Part shown: positions 32,482-41,931 of the stretch, in pieces
Layout of the letters: each line of letters begins with the position of its first letter
Position numbering within the stretch: position 1 is the first letter of the stretch
NCBI RefSeq assembly: GCF_000151665.1
Contig: NW_013171838.1
Location: 819,001-883,000 of the forward strand
Source: Blastocystis hominis
Lineage: Eukaryota; Sar; Bigyra; Opalinata; Blastocystidae
Reading direction: 5' to 3'
Length of the DNA: 64,000 nucleotides
Notes under the pieces: model-generated
Seen by the model: the letters and a program-made list of their open reading frames with translations, nothing else
Database searches by the model: none
What the model was told of the DNA's origin: nothing
Made by a program: the position numbers and the translations under genes

Positions 32482-35400
32482 ATGCACTACTCCATGCTTA
32501 TTCAAGGCTCACCTACCAACGGCTCATTTACATGGGTTAATCCGTACAAGTACAAGAATCCCTATATCACTTCCATGACTGTGTTGTTTCATCCTAATGG
32601 TTCAATGTTTAATAACGTAGACACGACCAATGTGGTTACTAACAGCAATGACGAGACTGTGACGATCCCTGCTGGTTATTACACGATCAGTGAGATCATT
32701 GCCTTGCTCAATACAATGTCTGACACGCTGTTCTCCATATCTACGAATGCCTCGTCGTTCGGCTGTATCTGGATTCAGTCTCCACACACCATTGATTTCA
32801 CAGATGCACCTGACATTCGTGAGATCCTCGGCTTCGATGGACGAACGGTCATTCTACCTGCTTCGTTCAGTGGATCGAACGTGATTGATATCACGCGAAA
32901 TCGCCAAGTGATCCAGGTCTACTCGACGATCGTGCGATCATCGGACCTGAAGATTGCCAACCAGAACAATAACCTGCTCACCACGATGATCATTGACGAT
33001 CCAACGGCTGATTACGTGCGAACTGTGGAAGACGTGTGTATTCCAATGATCACTCGGTTTGATCAATTGATGTTCGTGTTCCGCGATATGGATGGCAAGA
33101 TGATGCGATTGAACGGCGAATTCGAACTCCAGTTGACGATTGAGGACGTGTATGATGAAGTGCCTTCATCGATGGGGGAAGCTTCGCTTCCCCCGGGGGT
33201 GACGATGTCACCCCCAACGATTGTCTCTGCAAACCAGTTCAGTATGATCGAAGTGTTCGGTAATACCACCAAGAAGGAAGTGAAGCTGGACAATCCTCTG
33301 TCGTTCGACCAGTGCTACATCTCGTCTGTGTCGTTGTATACGGACTTCGTGTTGCACAACGTGCCGACTGACCAAGTGGTGCTAATCAATGCTGGCAGTA
33401 CGATTCAAGAGATCGCGATACCACGCGGTGCATATGACATCGAAACGATCATTGCAAAGCTGAATGCAAGTGATGCCCTGTTCGAATTGGTGTATAGCGG
33501 TGAGAATGCGTTCCACATCACGGTAGATCACTTCTACATGATCGATTTCACGAATGCACCAGAGATCAGGTCGATCCTTGGATTCGAATCGGACACCTTG
33601 GTGAAAGGACTGGACAATCCGAAACGGTACTACCTGTCGTCCTCATGTAATCACGTGGTTGTTACTAACGGCACTGACTCGCACGTGTTGATACTGCCTA
33701 CTGGATACTACACGTTCAGCGAGTTCATAGAGGCTGTGGGTGCTGAAATGGTGAAAGTGCTTCCACTCACATCCATGACGATCGAGGATGACCATGTACG
33801 CTTCAATGATCAAAGTGAATCGTGGTATTTCGATCGATCCAGCGTTGACACGACGATCGATGGTTTTGGTTGGACTCCATGGTTCAAACTGTCTCCATCA
33901 GTACAGAACCTGTGCATCGAGAGGCCTGTGGAGGTGCAATTCGATCCTGCGAATAGTGAAACCCCACCCGATGAGACGAATGATCAAGGACTTGGTGGGC
34001 ATGCTTATATTGATGCGGGAACCTTTGTCGAGTATGACTGGCGATTGCGAGCGACTACATCCTTCTTCATACTGAAGCCGAAAGTGACGTACACGATGAC
34101 GAATAGTGACGGATCATTGTTCAGTTCTGGTTCCTTCTACGTAACGGAAAACACGAATACACTGATGTCATTGCAAGCGTTAATGGGAACGTGCTTATCA
34201 CAGTTGAATGCGGAGTACCAAGAGGCACGTGATATTACATCGTCGCACCAGGAAGCCATTGCATGGACTTCTGTCAGTGTAAACGATACAGTAACGTGGA
34301 CTGCGAAGGATTATGCACCTGACCTCGAGTTTGACATGACAGCTGAGAACATGAACGTGCCTATGACGATTAACGCTGATAAGCGTGGTGGATCATTCGG
34401 ACCGTTGTATTCCAAGGACAGTGTGTACAACGATAGTGTCTGGGTTGATACATCGCATATCGTTGTTGGTCTCGATGGTTATAGCGAAACAAAGACTGTG
34501 ACAATCGAACGAGGATCATACAGCGCATTACAGATCGCGCAGATGATTGCTAATGGCTTCAATGCTATCGATGGATATCGGATATTTGATCGCACGGATA
34601 ATAGAGGTCTGGTATACTTAGGTCCTCGTTCCAATGATCATCCTGATATGCTAGTCATATCCAATGACAATCCTTACTTGCCATTGACTCCAGGATTGAC
34701 TCGCAGAATCGATTTCACCTTTCATCGCAATTACTACATCAGGATGCCCGAGTTGACAACGCCGTACGAGTTTGCGATGGCAAACATTGATGGACTAACG
34801 GCGTCGAACATGATTAATACGAGTGTGATTACGAATCGTGAAATGACTGTGTCGTTCAAACAGCCAACACGCGTTGCATATGTGGGATCTCCCTCATTCA
34901 CGTCGGGTTCATTCATTGAATGGGAGCTTCCTCAAACGTACGAGACTGTTTCAGCGATGCGCTTCCCGTACGGCGTGATGAGTCTCGATGGAGAGAATGT
35001 TGAGACTGATATCACGTACACAGATGACGTTCAGACATTCACGTGGATCATACCATCACGATTGACTCAGAATGACTTGGTGTGGAAATTGAACCAGTGT
35101 TTTGACTCGGCTGCACTGGACATACGATGGAAAGCTGAGACAGATGGGTACTACATTCACGCAGACTACGTGTTCTCGTTGAGTGGTAACCTGGGAACCA
35201 TAGTTCCCGCTTCAGGATCGCAATCGCATACATGGCGTATCCCTTTCGACGATGGTGTGTACTATGCCAACTATGGTCCAATGGTTGCCGAGTATCCTGT
35301 CGATATCACGAACGGTCTATCGAACATACAGCTGTATTGTAACATCGTGAAAAGCAAGACGATACCACTGCTTGTGAATGTCCCGATGGACAGCTTGTAC

Positions 35401-35559
35401 AAGAATTACTTCTACAAGAATCGCATGTTGGTACCATGTTCTGAATTGCTTGATCGCATCGTGTACGAGTTGAAGGACGAAAATGGTGACCCGCTATCGT
35501 TCATTGGGAACGTGTACCTGCTAATCGGATTCACCGTTTCAGGAGGAAATAATAAATGA
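32482..35559 (+). CDS. Large modular virion-type protein, 1025 aa (element B)
   Basis: Complete copy. Modules of the type PxGYYTxSExI recur at residues about 60, 312, 403, 674 and 856, several followed by DFTxAPxIRxILGF. The protein ends with a domain of the form LKDENGDPLSFIGNVYLLIGF. The repetition suggests a chain of similar beta domains, as in vertex or fibre-base proteins; no certain family. It carries an in-frame 48-bp double-hairpin insertion at 33174-33221 that adds 16 residues (MGEASLPPGVTMSPPT region) compared with A. Start Met is conserved in A, B and C. The next gene overlaps its stop by 4 bases. Confidence 0.7.
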   Translation: MHYSMLIQGSPTNGSFTWVNPYKYKNPYITSMTVLFHPNGSMFNNVDTTNVVTNSNDETVTIPAGYYTISEIIALLNTMSDTLFSISTNASSFGCIWIQSPHTIDFTDAPDIREILGFDGRTVILPASFSGSNVIDITRNRQVIQVYSTIVRSSDLKIANQNNNLLTTMIIDDPTADYVRTVEDVCIPMITRFDQLMFVFRDMDGKMMRLNGEFELQLTIEDVYDEVPSSMGEASLPPGVTMSPPTIVSANQFSMIEVFGNTTKKEVKLDNPLSFDQCYISSVSLYTDFVLHNVPTDQVVLINAGSTIQEIAIPRGAYDIETIIAKLNASDALFELVYSGENAFHITVDHFYMIDFTNAPEIRSILGFESDTLVKGLDNPKRYYLSSSCNHVVVTNGTDSHVLILPTGYYTFSEFIEAVGAEMVKVLPLTSMTIEDDHVRFNDQSESWYFDRSSVDTTIDGFGWTPWFKLSPSVQNLCIERPVEVQFDPANSETPPDETNDQGLGGHAYIDAGTFVEYDWRLRATTSFFILKPKVTYTMTNSDGSLFSSGSFYVTENTNTLMSLQALMGTCLSQLNAEYQEARDITSSHQEAIAWTSVSVNDTVTWTAKDYAPDLEFDMTAENMNVPMTINADKRGGSFGPLYSKDSVYNDSVWVDTSHIVVGLDGYSETKTVTIERGSYSALQIAQMIANGFNAIDGYRIFDRTDNRGLVYLGPRSNDHPDMLVISNDNPYLPLTPGLTRRIDFTFHRNYYIRMPELTTPYEFAMANIDGLTASNMINTSVITNREMTVSFKQPTRVAYVGSPSFTSGSFIEWELPQTYETVSAMRFPYGVMSLDGENVETDITYTDDVQTFTWIIPSRLTQNDLVWKLNQCFDSAALDIRWKAETDGYYIHADYVFSLSGNLGTIVPASGSQSHTWRIPFDDGVYYANYGPMVAEYPVDITNGLSNIQLYCNIVKSKTIPLLVNVPMDSLYKNYFYKNRMLVPCSELLDRIVYELKDENGDPLSFIGNVYLLIGFTVSGGNNK
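33174..33215. repeat. Double-hairpin element in frame inside the large structural gene
   Basis: Stem GGGGGAAGC with loop TTC, then stem GGGGGTGAC with loop GAT, perfect pairing. The insertion relative to A is 48 bp, with CGAT on both sides as a likely 4-bp target duplication. Confidence 0.9.
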
Positions 35560-35888
35560 ATCTAGTGTTCAACATTGCTCGAACGTACGAACATGAATTC
35601 ACGAGTAACAATCTCATCAAAAGCGACATGGTAATCGATCGGATATCGATGAAAGGAGATTCGACTGGCACCTGCCTTGTCCTTGATCGAGTGAACAACA
35701 TGCAAGAACGACGACAGTCTCCGTTGGTTGTATTGAACCAACGGTGTACGGAGAATGCACACATGAACGTCGTGGTACCCAAAAGTCGCAAATGGTCATT
35801 CTCGTTGACCGATAAGACCGGTGCAACGATTGCCCTGCCAATGCCGATTACGGTGTGCATTCACATCCATGTTCTACACAATAAATGA
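35556..35888 (+). CDS. Small conserved protein, 110 aa (element B)
   Basis: ATGA overlap with the upstream stop and with the next start. Begins MNLVFNIARTYEHEF and ends with the LTDKTGATIALPMPI motif shared with its neighbours. Same length as the A copy. Unknown function, probably structural from its place in the cassette. Confidence 0.7.
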   Translation: MNLVFNIARTYEHEFTSNNLIKSDMVIDRISMKGDSTGTCLVLDRVNNMQERRQSPLVVLNQRCTENAHMNVVVPKSRKWSFSLTDKTGATIALPMPITVCIHIHVLHNK

Positions 35889-36583
35889 GTCATAATCGTG
35901 CACTACCGGTAAGTGTGATTAACCACAATACAGTAATTCCGAAGAACAACGAACGATACCATGAAACGTTCAACACAGTGATCATGCCTCGTGACCTTGT
36001 GTACAAGATCACTTCGATTACATGCAAGATCGATACAACGTCTCTATGGAACATTCGTGCAATGAATGTGGTGAAGGTTCAAATGCTGTCAGGGTTTGAA
36101 ATGGTGTACAACGTCGGTCCTGGCTACTACTCGATTACCGAGTTATGCCGTGCGATAGCCGATTCCATCCAGGTAGACGATGTTAACCGAGCATACTTGA
36201 ACAGTGATGTGGCGACCGCTGTTGACCTTAGTGGCGCACCTGATTACACGAGTATCCTCAAGTTGGAAGGTATCGTTGAGGCAGGTATGGTAGCGAGTGA
36301 ACCCTACGACATCACGAATGGCATGAGTGTGATCCGAGTCTACAGTAGTATCAATGCTCAAACATTCGGTCTGAAGAGTCCGTTGATCGATAACCTGATT
36401 CATGTATCGATGGGACTGAACAACATGATCACCTGGGACAACCTATCAATTGATGTGATTGAACAATCGAACCTGGACTACATTGACTGGGTACTGACAG
36501 ACGCGAATGACCGTCCGATCTCCTTGAATTCGAATGTGTACATCTCATTCACGATTTCGTGTTATTCGAAAGAGACAAAGTAA
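35885..36583 (+). CDS. Single-module structural protein, 232 aa (element B)
   Basis: Carries one GYYSITELCRAIAD / VDLSGAPDYTSILKLEG module of the kind repeated in the 1025-residue protein, then SVIRVYSSINAQTFGLKSPL and the terminal LTDANDRPISLNSNVYISF motif. It looks like a short paralogue, a candidate penton or cement protein. Broken in A; fused to the start of the large protein in C. Confidence 0.65.
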   Translation: MSHNRALPVSVINHNTVIPKNNERYHETFNTVIMPRDLVYKITSITCKIDTTSLWNIRAMNVVKVQMLSGFEMVYNVGPGYYSITELCRAIADSIQVDDVNRAYLNSDVATAVDLSGAPDYTSILKLEGIVEAGMVASEPYDITNGMSVIRVYSSINAQTFGLKSPLIDNLIHVSMGLNNMITWDNLSIDVIEQSNLDYIDWVLTDANDRPISLNSNVYISFTISCYSKETK

Positions 36584-36587
36584 AGAA

Positions 36588-36609
36588 GGGGAGACGGCAA
36601 AGTCGCCCC
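36588..36609. repeat. Single hairpin relic between structural genes (element B)
   Basis: GGGGAGAC pairs with GTCGCCCC with one mismatch; a trailing CCTCCC may be the remains of a second hairpin. Confidence 0.6.
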
Positions 36610-36630
36610 ATATTGTTCCTCCCATAGTAA

Positions 36631-39055
36631 ATGGATGAATACGTTGCTACAATTCCAATCATTCGATACAAGCCACACAAAGTGAAGTCGAGAAACATGA
36701 TGGACAAGATGTTGAATCGTTATTTCGATAAAGTCGTTGAAAGTGAATTCAATCAACAGCGAATGAGGAGCGAACAATGGCGACAGAAGCGAACCTTGTT
36801 TGATTCGTACATGAATCTCTCACCCGCTGAACGTCGCCGTGTATCCGTCTCTGACATGCGTGGATATCAAATGCAGCGAATTGATGATGAGAACGTACTG
36901 TTGTACTCATTCGAGGACAATGTGGTCTACAATGCTAAAATTGAGAGACAATTCAACAAGATCATTGTCCAATCTGTGAATCACAAGTTGTCTGACATGG
37001 AGAAACGAGCTATCTTTGATAATCCATTTGGATATGAACCTGTATCACCCTATCGTATCCGCTACCAGAGATCACAGATTCAGGTTGCGGTCTAATGGGT
37101 TGGCGATGCACAAATCGTGAATATAACTGGTGATCTTGGAACTAGCATCAACGAAATGAAGAATGCTGCTGATGCCATAACGGTTGCAGCTCAACAGATG
37201 GGAGATAGTATCAACACAGTTACTCAACAGAATGCAGCGATTATCAATGATTTTGCTGGCTTGCGAGACGATGTGACAGAACAAGGTGATCCAAATCGAG
37301 ATGTCCTGCTGTGGAATGACGATAATACTACGGCATATAAAAGAGGTGTGACACACACTACGAAACGAGGTAGTACGAAATATAGAGATTTGGTAGCTGA
37401 AGGTCGCGTTGAACGTGATCGGTGGTTGATCAAACCTGAACAACAACCTCTGAATGTGACGAATCAGATCGTACAACAGATGGATGTGACGTCCATTATC
37501 AAGAAGTTGGATGCAAGTGATTGCTGTGATGAACAGCTTTGATATCCAGGTGAACCTTGGCAATATTTACATAGCAATAGCTTATGTAGCACAACGAATC
37601 AATTTCCTGGAAGATAAGGACAAGGGTTATCCTAAGATGTTAGAATTGTTGGAAGGTGTACAAACAAAATTGACAAATACGAACGATGGAATCAAGTCGT
37701 TGAGTGATAAGTATGCTGAAGTGGCAAAAAGCATTGCAACAGGAGATGACAATTTGATCCAGAAAATTGGTGACTTGGTAAATCAACAGAAGGCTGTGAT
37801 TGAGGAGAGTAATAGATATCTGCAAGGAGTCGAAGCTCGTCTCCAAGGAATTGAAAACAAACCTGATCCTCCTGCAATTGCTGATATCCAAGCATTGATT
37901 CCAACACAAAGTGAAATGCGAATCGATGGATTGACAGAGTTCATGAAGGCGCAGTACAATGATTTCTTGAAACAATGGCTAGAGCGAAACAGCTTCATTC
38001 AGCAATTTGTATCTGCTGAGTTGGCAAAAGCATATGATGAGATCAACAAACGGTTGGTTGAATCATTCAATCGATTCACACCTTTGATTCAAAACGTGTC
38101 CAATGAATTGCAGACTACGAATCAGAATCTGATAGCTCTTGGCAATGCGGTTGCAGAAGAGGGAAAGGCAACTAGGAAACAACTATTGGATGGTACGAAT
38201 GCTCTGGGCAACCAATATGAACAAGGACAAGCTCAAACAACCAAGTTAATCAAAGATTCTACGGGTGCAATTGTTAATCAACTCACTGACAATCAGACTA
38301 AAACTGGTAACCTGTTGACAAATGGATTCAATTCCATGAGTAGCCAACTCACTGACAATCAGACTCAAACTAACAACCTGTTGACAGATGTTGGTAATGC
38401 AGTTGTTGATGGACATGCTCAAACTGGTCAGCTGCTTACTACAATGAGTAATCAATTTGCTAATACTCAGCTGTCCCGGGAACAATTATATCAACAATTG
38501 TATCAGCAGAATATGAGAGGAATCCAGAACTTAATGGATGCCATTTGGCAATCATATGAATATTTCCGGAATCAGCCACAAATTCAACCTGTGATTGTAC
38601 TGGACGGTCGTCAATCTGAAAGTGTAAATGCTAGTTTCACACCTCAAGCAATCGATCAAGTGAATCGAGCTGCAGCCTTGATTGACGCGTATGAAAGTAA
38701 AGATTCTAATTCCACCAAGGAAAGTTGGGAAAGCGATGATACTCGCTAAGATTTCATTGCTTTCTCAAGTTTGCTTGCTCGCAATTTCAACAATCCTGTT
38801 TTCGCTCAATTCGCAAATGACCTTGGATTCTCACATCTCTTCAGGGCTTATCGTGATCGAAATGAAGACACCGAACTGATGAGTTTCTTCATACGAGTAG
38901 CTAATAGTAAGGACCTAACTCCTGATTATTTGGACTACATGAAAAACAAGATCAAACGGTTTGCTGTCAATGTAGATCAACAATTCGAGCAATATCTGCA
39001 AAATACGTACAACACGATCAAGGATATGTTCATTACACAGGGTTTCAATGGCTAA
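36631..39055 (+). pseudogene. Coiled-coil structural protein, broken (element B)
   Basis: Homologue of 25561-27864. Breaks: an extra segment with a TAA near 37095, a frame change near 37510-37540, and the TAA at 38747 shared with A. The N-terminal conserved part, the long coiled-coil part (37511-38749) and the C-terminal 94-residue part (38771-39055) are each open. The start ATG is in a TAAATG context. Confidence 0.7.
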
Positions 39056-39094
39056 ATGAAGACGGACAATTCGCTTTTCACTTTGACTTCATAA

Positions 39095-40162
39095 ATGGCA
39101 ATTCCATTCACTGTTGATATATCTGCCTTTTATGGCGAACCCGATTTCCGAGAACAGGATAGTGGAACGATTGTGGATCGACGCAAGACATTGAATCTTC
39201 ACAAGGAACTCGAAACACCAGTAAACAACACACCAAAGAGAGCCAAGAAACGATCACCGAAGCGAGCTCCAGCGAAAAGTGCTGGTGCCATTGGCTTCAA
39301 GGACACCGGTGGTGCTATTGGCTTCAAGGAAGGTGGAGCAGCAGGGGGAAGCACAGCTTCCCCCTCGGCGGAACGAAGTTCCGCCGGTGCATGTAAATCT
39401 AATGCTTCTGGTGGTGCCATTGGCTTCTCTTCGGACACAGGTGGCGCACTGGCATTCAATGAAGCGCAATTGATGAACGAGCTGACCGGACTCAAGAAAG
39501 GTGGGGCACTTGGTACCATCGCTGCCACGATCATCCCAGCGCTCATTCAGATGGCTCCACAGATCATCTCGAGTCTCAAAGAGCTAGTGAAGGGTAAGGA
39601 GGGTGGCGCGCTGAAATTCGGTGGTGCTTCTGCTGTGTTCCTCAATGGAATCAACCCTAGCGATTACGACGACGTGTTGAAGACCATGAAAGCCATTGAA
39701 CGACAAAGTAAAAACATCGAAGTCCGAGGTGGAGCCTTGTACGCCGGTTCAAGTCGTGTTGGCACGTTCTTCAAGAATGCCTGGAACAAGATCAAAGGTT
39801 GGTACGACAACAATGCGGACAAGTTAAAACCCATCACCGATATTCTGGTGAATGCTGGCACGAATGCTGCGAATAACGCGATCAACAAGGGTGTGAACTA
39901 TGTGAGCAACAAGACAGGATCGGACACCGTGAAGCAGCTCGCGAATGTGATAGGTGACATGGCAAAGGGTACGGTGAGCGATGTGGCAAACCAGATTCAG
40001 GGAAAGGAAAGCAAAGCTGGCACTGGTTACGATATTTCTGACCTGGACAACGAGACACGAGCAATTGAAGTCCAGACGAAAAAAAAGAATCGCATTCTCA
40101 CAGCCCTTCCACAGAACGAGAACAAGATAGAGAAGTCAGTGATCCGAAGGAGAGTGTACTGA
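39095..40162 (+). CDS. pVI-like, GG-rich minor capsid protein candidate (element B)
   Basis: 355 residues, longer than the A (320) and C (330) copies because of GGAIGF repeats and an in-frame double-hairpin insertion (39344-39385). Otherwise the same plan: basic N-terminal part, GGA sites, amphipathic helix, AWNKIKGWYDNNADKLKP, basic C-terminus with KKKNRILTALPQN. Start in TAAATG. Lies directly before the protease gene. Confidence 0.55.
   Translation: MAIPFTVDISAFYGEPDFREQDSGTIVDRRKTLNLHKELETPVNNTPKRAKKRSPKRAPAKSAGAIGFKDTGGAIGFKEGGAAGGSTASPSAERSSAGACKSNASGGAIGFSSDTGGALAFNEAQLMNELTGLKKGGALGTIAATIIPALIQMAPQIISSLKELVKGKEGGALKFGGASAVFLNGINPSDYDDVLKTMKAIERQSKNIEVRGGALYAGSSRVGTFFKNAWNKIKGWYDNNADKLKPITDILVNAGTNAANNAINKGVNYVSNKTGSDTVKQLANVIGDMAKGTVSDVANQIQGKESKAGTGYDISDLDNETRAIEVQTKKKNRILTALPQNENKIEKSVIRRRVY
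39344..39385. repeat. Double-hairpin element in frame inside the pVI-like gene
   Basis: Stem GGGGGAAGC with loop ACA, two bases, then stem GGCGGAAC with loop GAA. Absent in A; C has only GGGGGAAG at the site. Confidence 0.85.
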
Positions 40163-40212
40163 GGGACAGCAAAGCTTCCTCCGTACTGAAGAAGCTCTAC
40201 ACCCACGGCTAC

Positions 40213-40602
40213 ATGAATGTGGATGCTGAACCAATGACTTTCGATGAAGTTCGAAAACTGGCCAAGCAACTCGAGATACCCGACTTCGATGTGATGGAAT
40301 TGGACAAGTACAAGAGACTGGCCAAAGAGTACAAAGAACCGGCGAATTGCATCATCTGGATACCCTTTGAAGACGGTGGTAAGCTCGGTCACTTTGTTTC
40401 TTGCTTCCGTGAAGACGACGGAACACTGAACTACCAGGACAGCTTTGGTGAGATGAATGACTTCCCGTTGACAGGTACGAACCGTGTGTTCCGTGTGAAC
40501 AAAGTGAAATACCAGTCGATCTTTGCCAACAACTGTGGCTACTTGGCACTCCTTCACTTGTACACGCACGACGCTGTTGACCCAGCTATCCAGAGGGTGT
40601 AA
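40213..40602 (+). CDS. Adenain/Ulp1-like cysteine protease (element B)
   Basis: 129 residues with His60 (GHFVSC), Asp76 (YQDSFG), Gln101 (YQSIF) and Cys108 (NNCGYLALL), the order of adenovirus protease. Probably matures the virion proteins next to it. The region between the pVI-like stop and this ATG keeps a collapsed hairpin relic (about 40163-40190). Confidence 0.72.
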   Translation: MNVDAEPMTFDEVRKLAKQLEIPDFDVMELDKYKRLAKEYKEPANCIIWIPFEDGGKLGHFVSCFREDDGTLNYQDSFGEMNDFPLTGTNRVFRVNKVKYQSIFANNCGYLALLHLYTHDAVDPAIQRV

Positions 40603-40640
40603 GGGGAAGGCGAAGCTTCCCCGGGGGCACGTATTGTCCC
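40603..40640. repeat. Double-hairpin element after the protease gene (element B)
   Basis: GGGGAAG / CTTCCCC hairpin directly after the stop codon, then a GGGGGCAC / TGTCCCC hairpin with imperfect pairing. Confidence 0.7.
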
Positions 40641-40691
40641 CTACTGTAACTATTGTACTTAAAAGAGTTCAATACATAAATACAAATAGAA

Positions 40692-41594
40692 ATGAAATTC
40701 GAAGAGATTGACTTCTACGACTACAAGATTCGTATGTGCCTTGATAATGGTATTCGAATGTACCTTGTCTCTGATCTGTTGAGACAGTACAACGAGAAGC
40801 ACGGTACAAACAAGCTATTCAAGAATTACCTACAAAACAAGCAGACCCAAGAACTGATCGAACATATGGCAAAAAGCGTAGGCTGGAATTCCAGCCTACG
40901 GTCTGAAGGTGAAAATAGTGCCAAAAACAGTCATTCTACAGTAGGTCGGAATTCCGACCTACCGTCAAATGGCACCCAAAACGACAAGTTTGACATTTGC
41001 GACGTGATTCAATACATCACGACATCATCGTCTGTCGGTACAAACAAGGGTTACATAGTATGCGAGGAACTGCTCCATGCTTGCCTTATGTGGGCAGATC
41101 CTGCATTTGCCTGCGATGTGCTTAGATTCCTAACACGTCTTCGACAGGAGGACAATGACTACCTTCGAAAGGCAAACGAAGAGCTGACCCATGAGAACAA
41201 GGAATTGAAGGATCGCCGTGTGCCAAATAAAGTAGGTCAACAATGGTACTTTTTCATAACGTACATCGTTGAAAATGATGATAATGTGCACATCTATTCA
41301 CAACATGTTAAATCAGATAAATGGAAGAGTACATGTTCCAAAATGGATAGAGAGGGACGTGTATGTGTGTATAGAGTGAAAGACATACCGAATGGTTTCA
41401 CGTTCAAAGACGAGATCGATAAAATCCTTTTAGACTTGTGTAAGAAGTATGGTGGGAAAAAGGTACGTAAGACTCATTATACGATTCCAATGGATGTATG
41501 GGAAAAAGAGAGATTTGACATTATTCCAGAAATAGAGAAAGAAGCAAAGCAGGCTCGTGTTGACCTTGGTTGGCGAAGTGACTTGGATGGTTAG
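40692..41594 (+). CDS. KilA-N domain protein (element B only)
   Basis: 300 residues. The block GYIVCEELLHACLMWADPAF with ACDVLRFLTRLRQED after it fits the KilA-N/Bro-type DNA-binding domain of large DNA viruses and phages. A predicted coiled coil (YLRKANEELTHENKELKD) and a C-terminal domain (WYFFITYIVENDDNVHIYS and on) follow, a layout common in viral KilA-N proteins. The linker at residues about 62-92 is encoded by two perfect EcoRI-centred palindromes. No counterpart lies at this place in A or C, so it was gained by B or lost by the others. Confidence 0.65.
   Translation: MKFEEIDFYDYKIRMCLDNGIRMYLVSDLLRQYNEKHGTNKLFKNYLQNKQTQELIEHMAKSVGWNSSLRSEGENSAKNSHSTVGRNSDLPSNGTQNDKFDICDVIQYITTSSSVGTNKGYIVCEELLHACLMWADPAFACDVLRFLTRLRQEDNDYLRKANEELTHENKELKDRRVPNKVGQQWYFFITYIVENDDNVHIYSQHVKSDKWKSTCSKMDREGRVCVYRVKDIPNGFTFKDEIDKILLDLCKKYGGKKVRKTHYTIPMDVWEKERFDIIPEIEKEAKQARVDLGWRSDLDG
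40877..40900. repeat. 24-bp perfect palindrome in the KilA-N gene
   Basis: CGTAGGCTGGAA followed by its exact reverse complement, centre GAATTC. No loop. Confidence 0.9.
40941..40962. repeat. 22-bp perfect palindrome in the KilA-N gene
   Basis: GTAGGTCGGAA followed by its exact reverse complement. It differs from the palindrome 64 bp upstream by two stem bases with matching changes in the other arm. Confidence 0.9.
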
Positions 41595-41677
41595 CCCAAA
41601 GTAAACATGGTCGATCCTTTTTCACTTTGGCCATCACGGTTATGTCAAGTCGTACTTGGAACGCAGTCCCTTACCTC

Positions 41678-41715
41678 GGGACGACTTCGTCGTCCCGGCG
41701 GGACAAAGTCCCGCC
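41678..41715. repeat. Double-hairpin element near the ATPase 3' end
   Basis: Stem GGGACGAC with loop TTC, then stem GGCGGGAC with loop AAA. A (29380-29420) and C (61206-61250) have the flanking sequence without the insertion. Confidence 0.88.
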
Positions 41716-41889
41716 ATGCCTTTCTTCTGCTTGGTAGAAGTGTCGCTCGTGTAGTTCTGTGTTCCATCTCTCGGTTTCTGTACGAACTGGAATTCCTTGG
41801 TGTTGATGGCTTTGCTGTAGTCCTGTGGTTTGATTTCAACGGCTTCTTTGATGTCCAAGAGATTGTACGTGCGTCCCTTATTCACTTTG

Positions 41890-41931
41890 GAGGCAACGAA
41901 GTTGCCTCGGGAGGAAGCTTCGCTTCCTCCC
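41890..41931. repeat. Double-hairpin element inside the ATPase coding region
   Basis: Stem GAGGCAAC with loop GAA, then stem GGAGGAAGC with loop TTC. A has only GGAGGCAACG at the site, either an ancestral sequence or a deletion scar. Confidence 0.85.
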
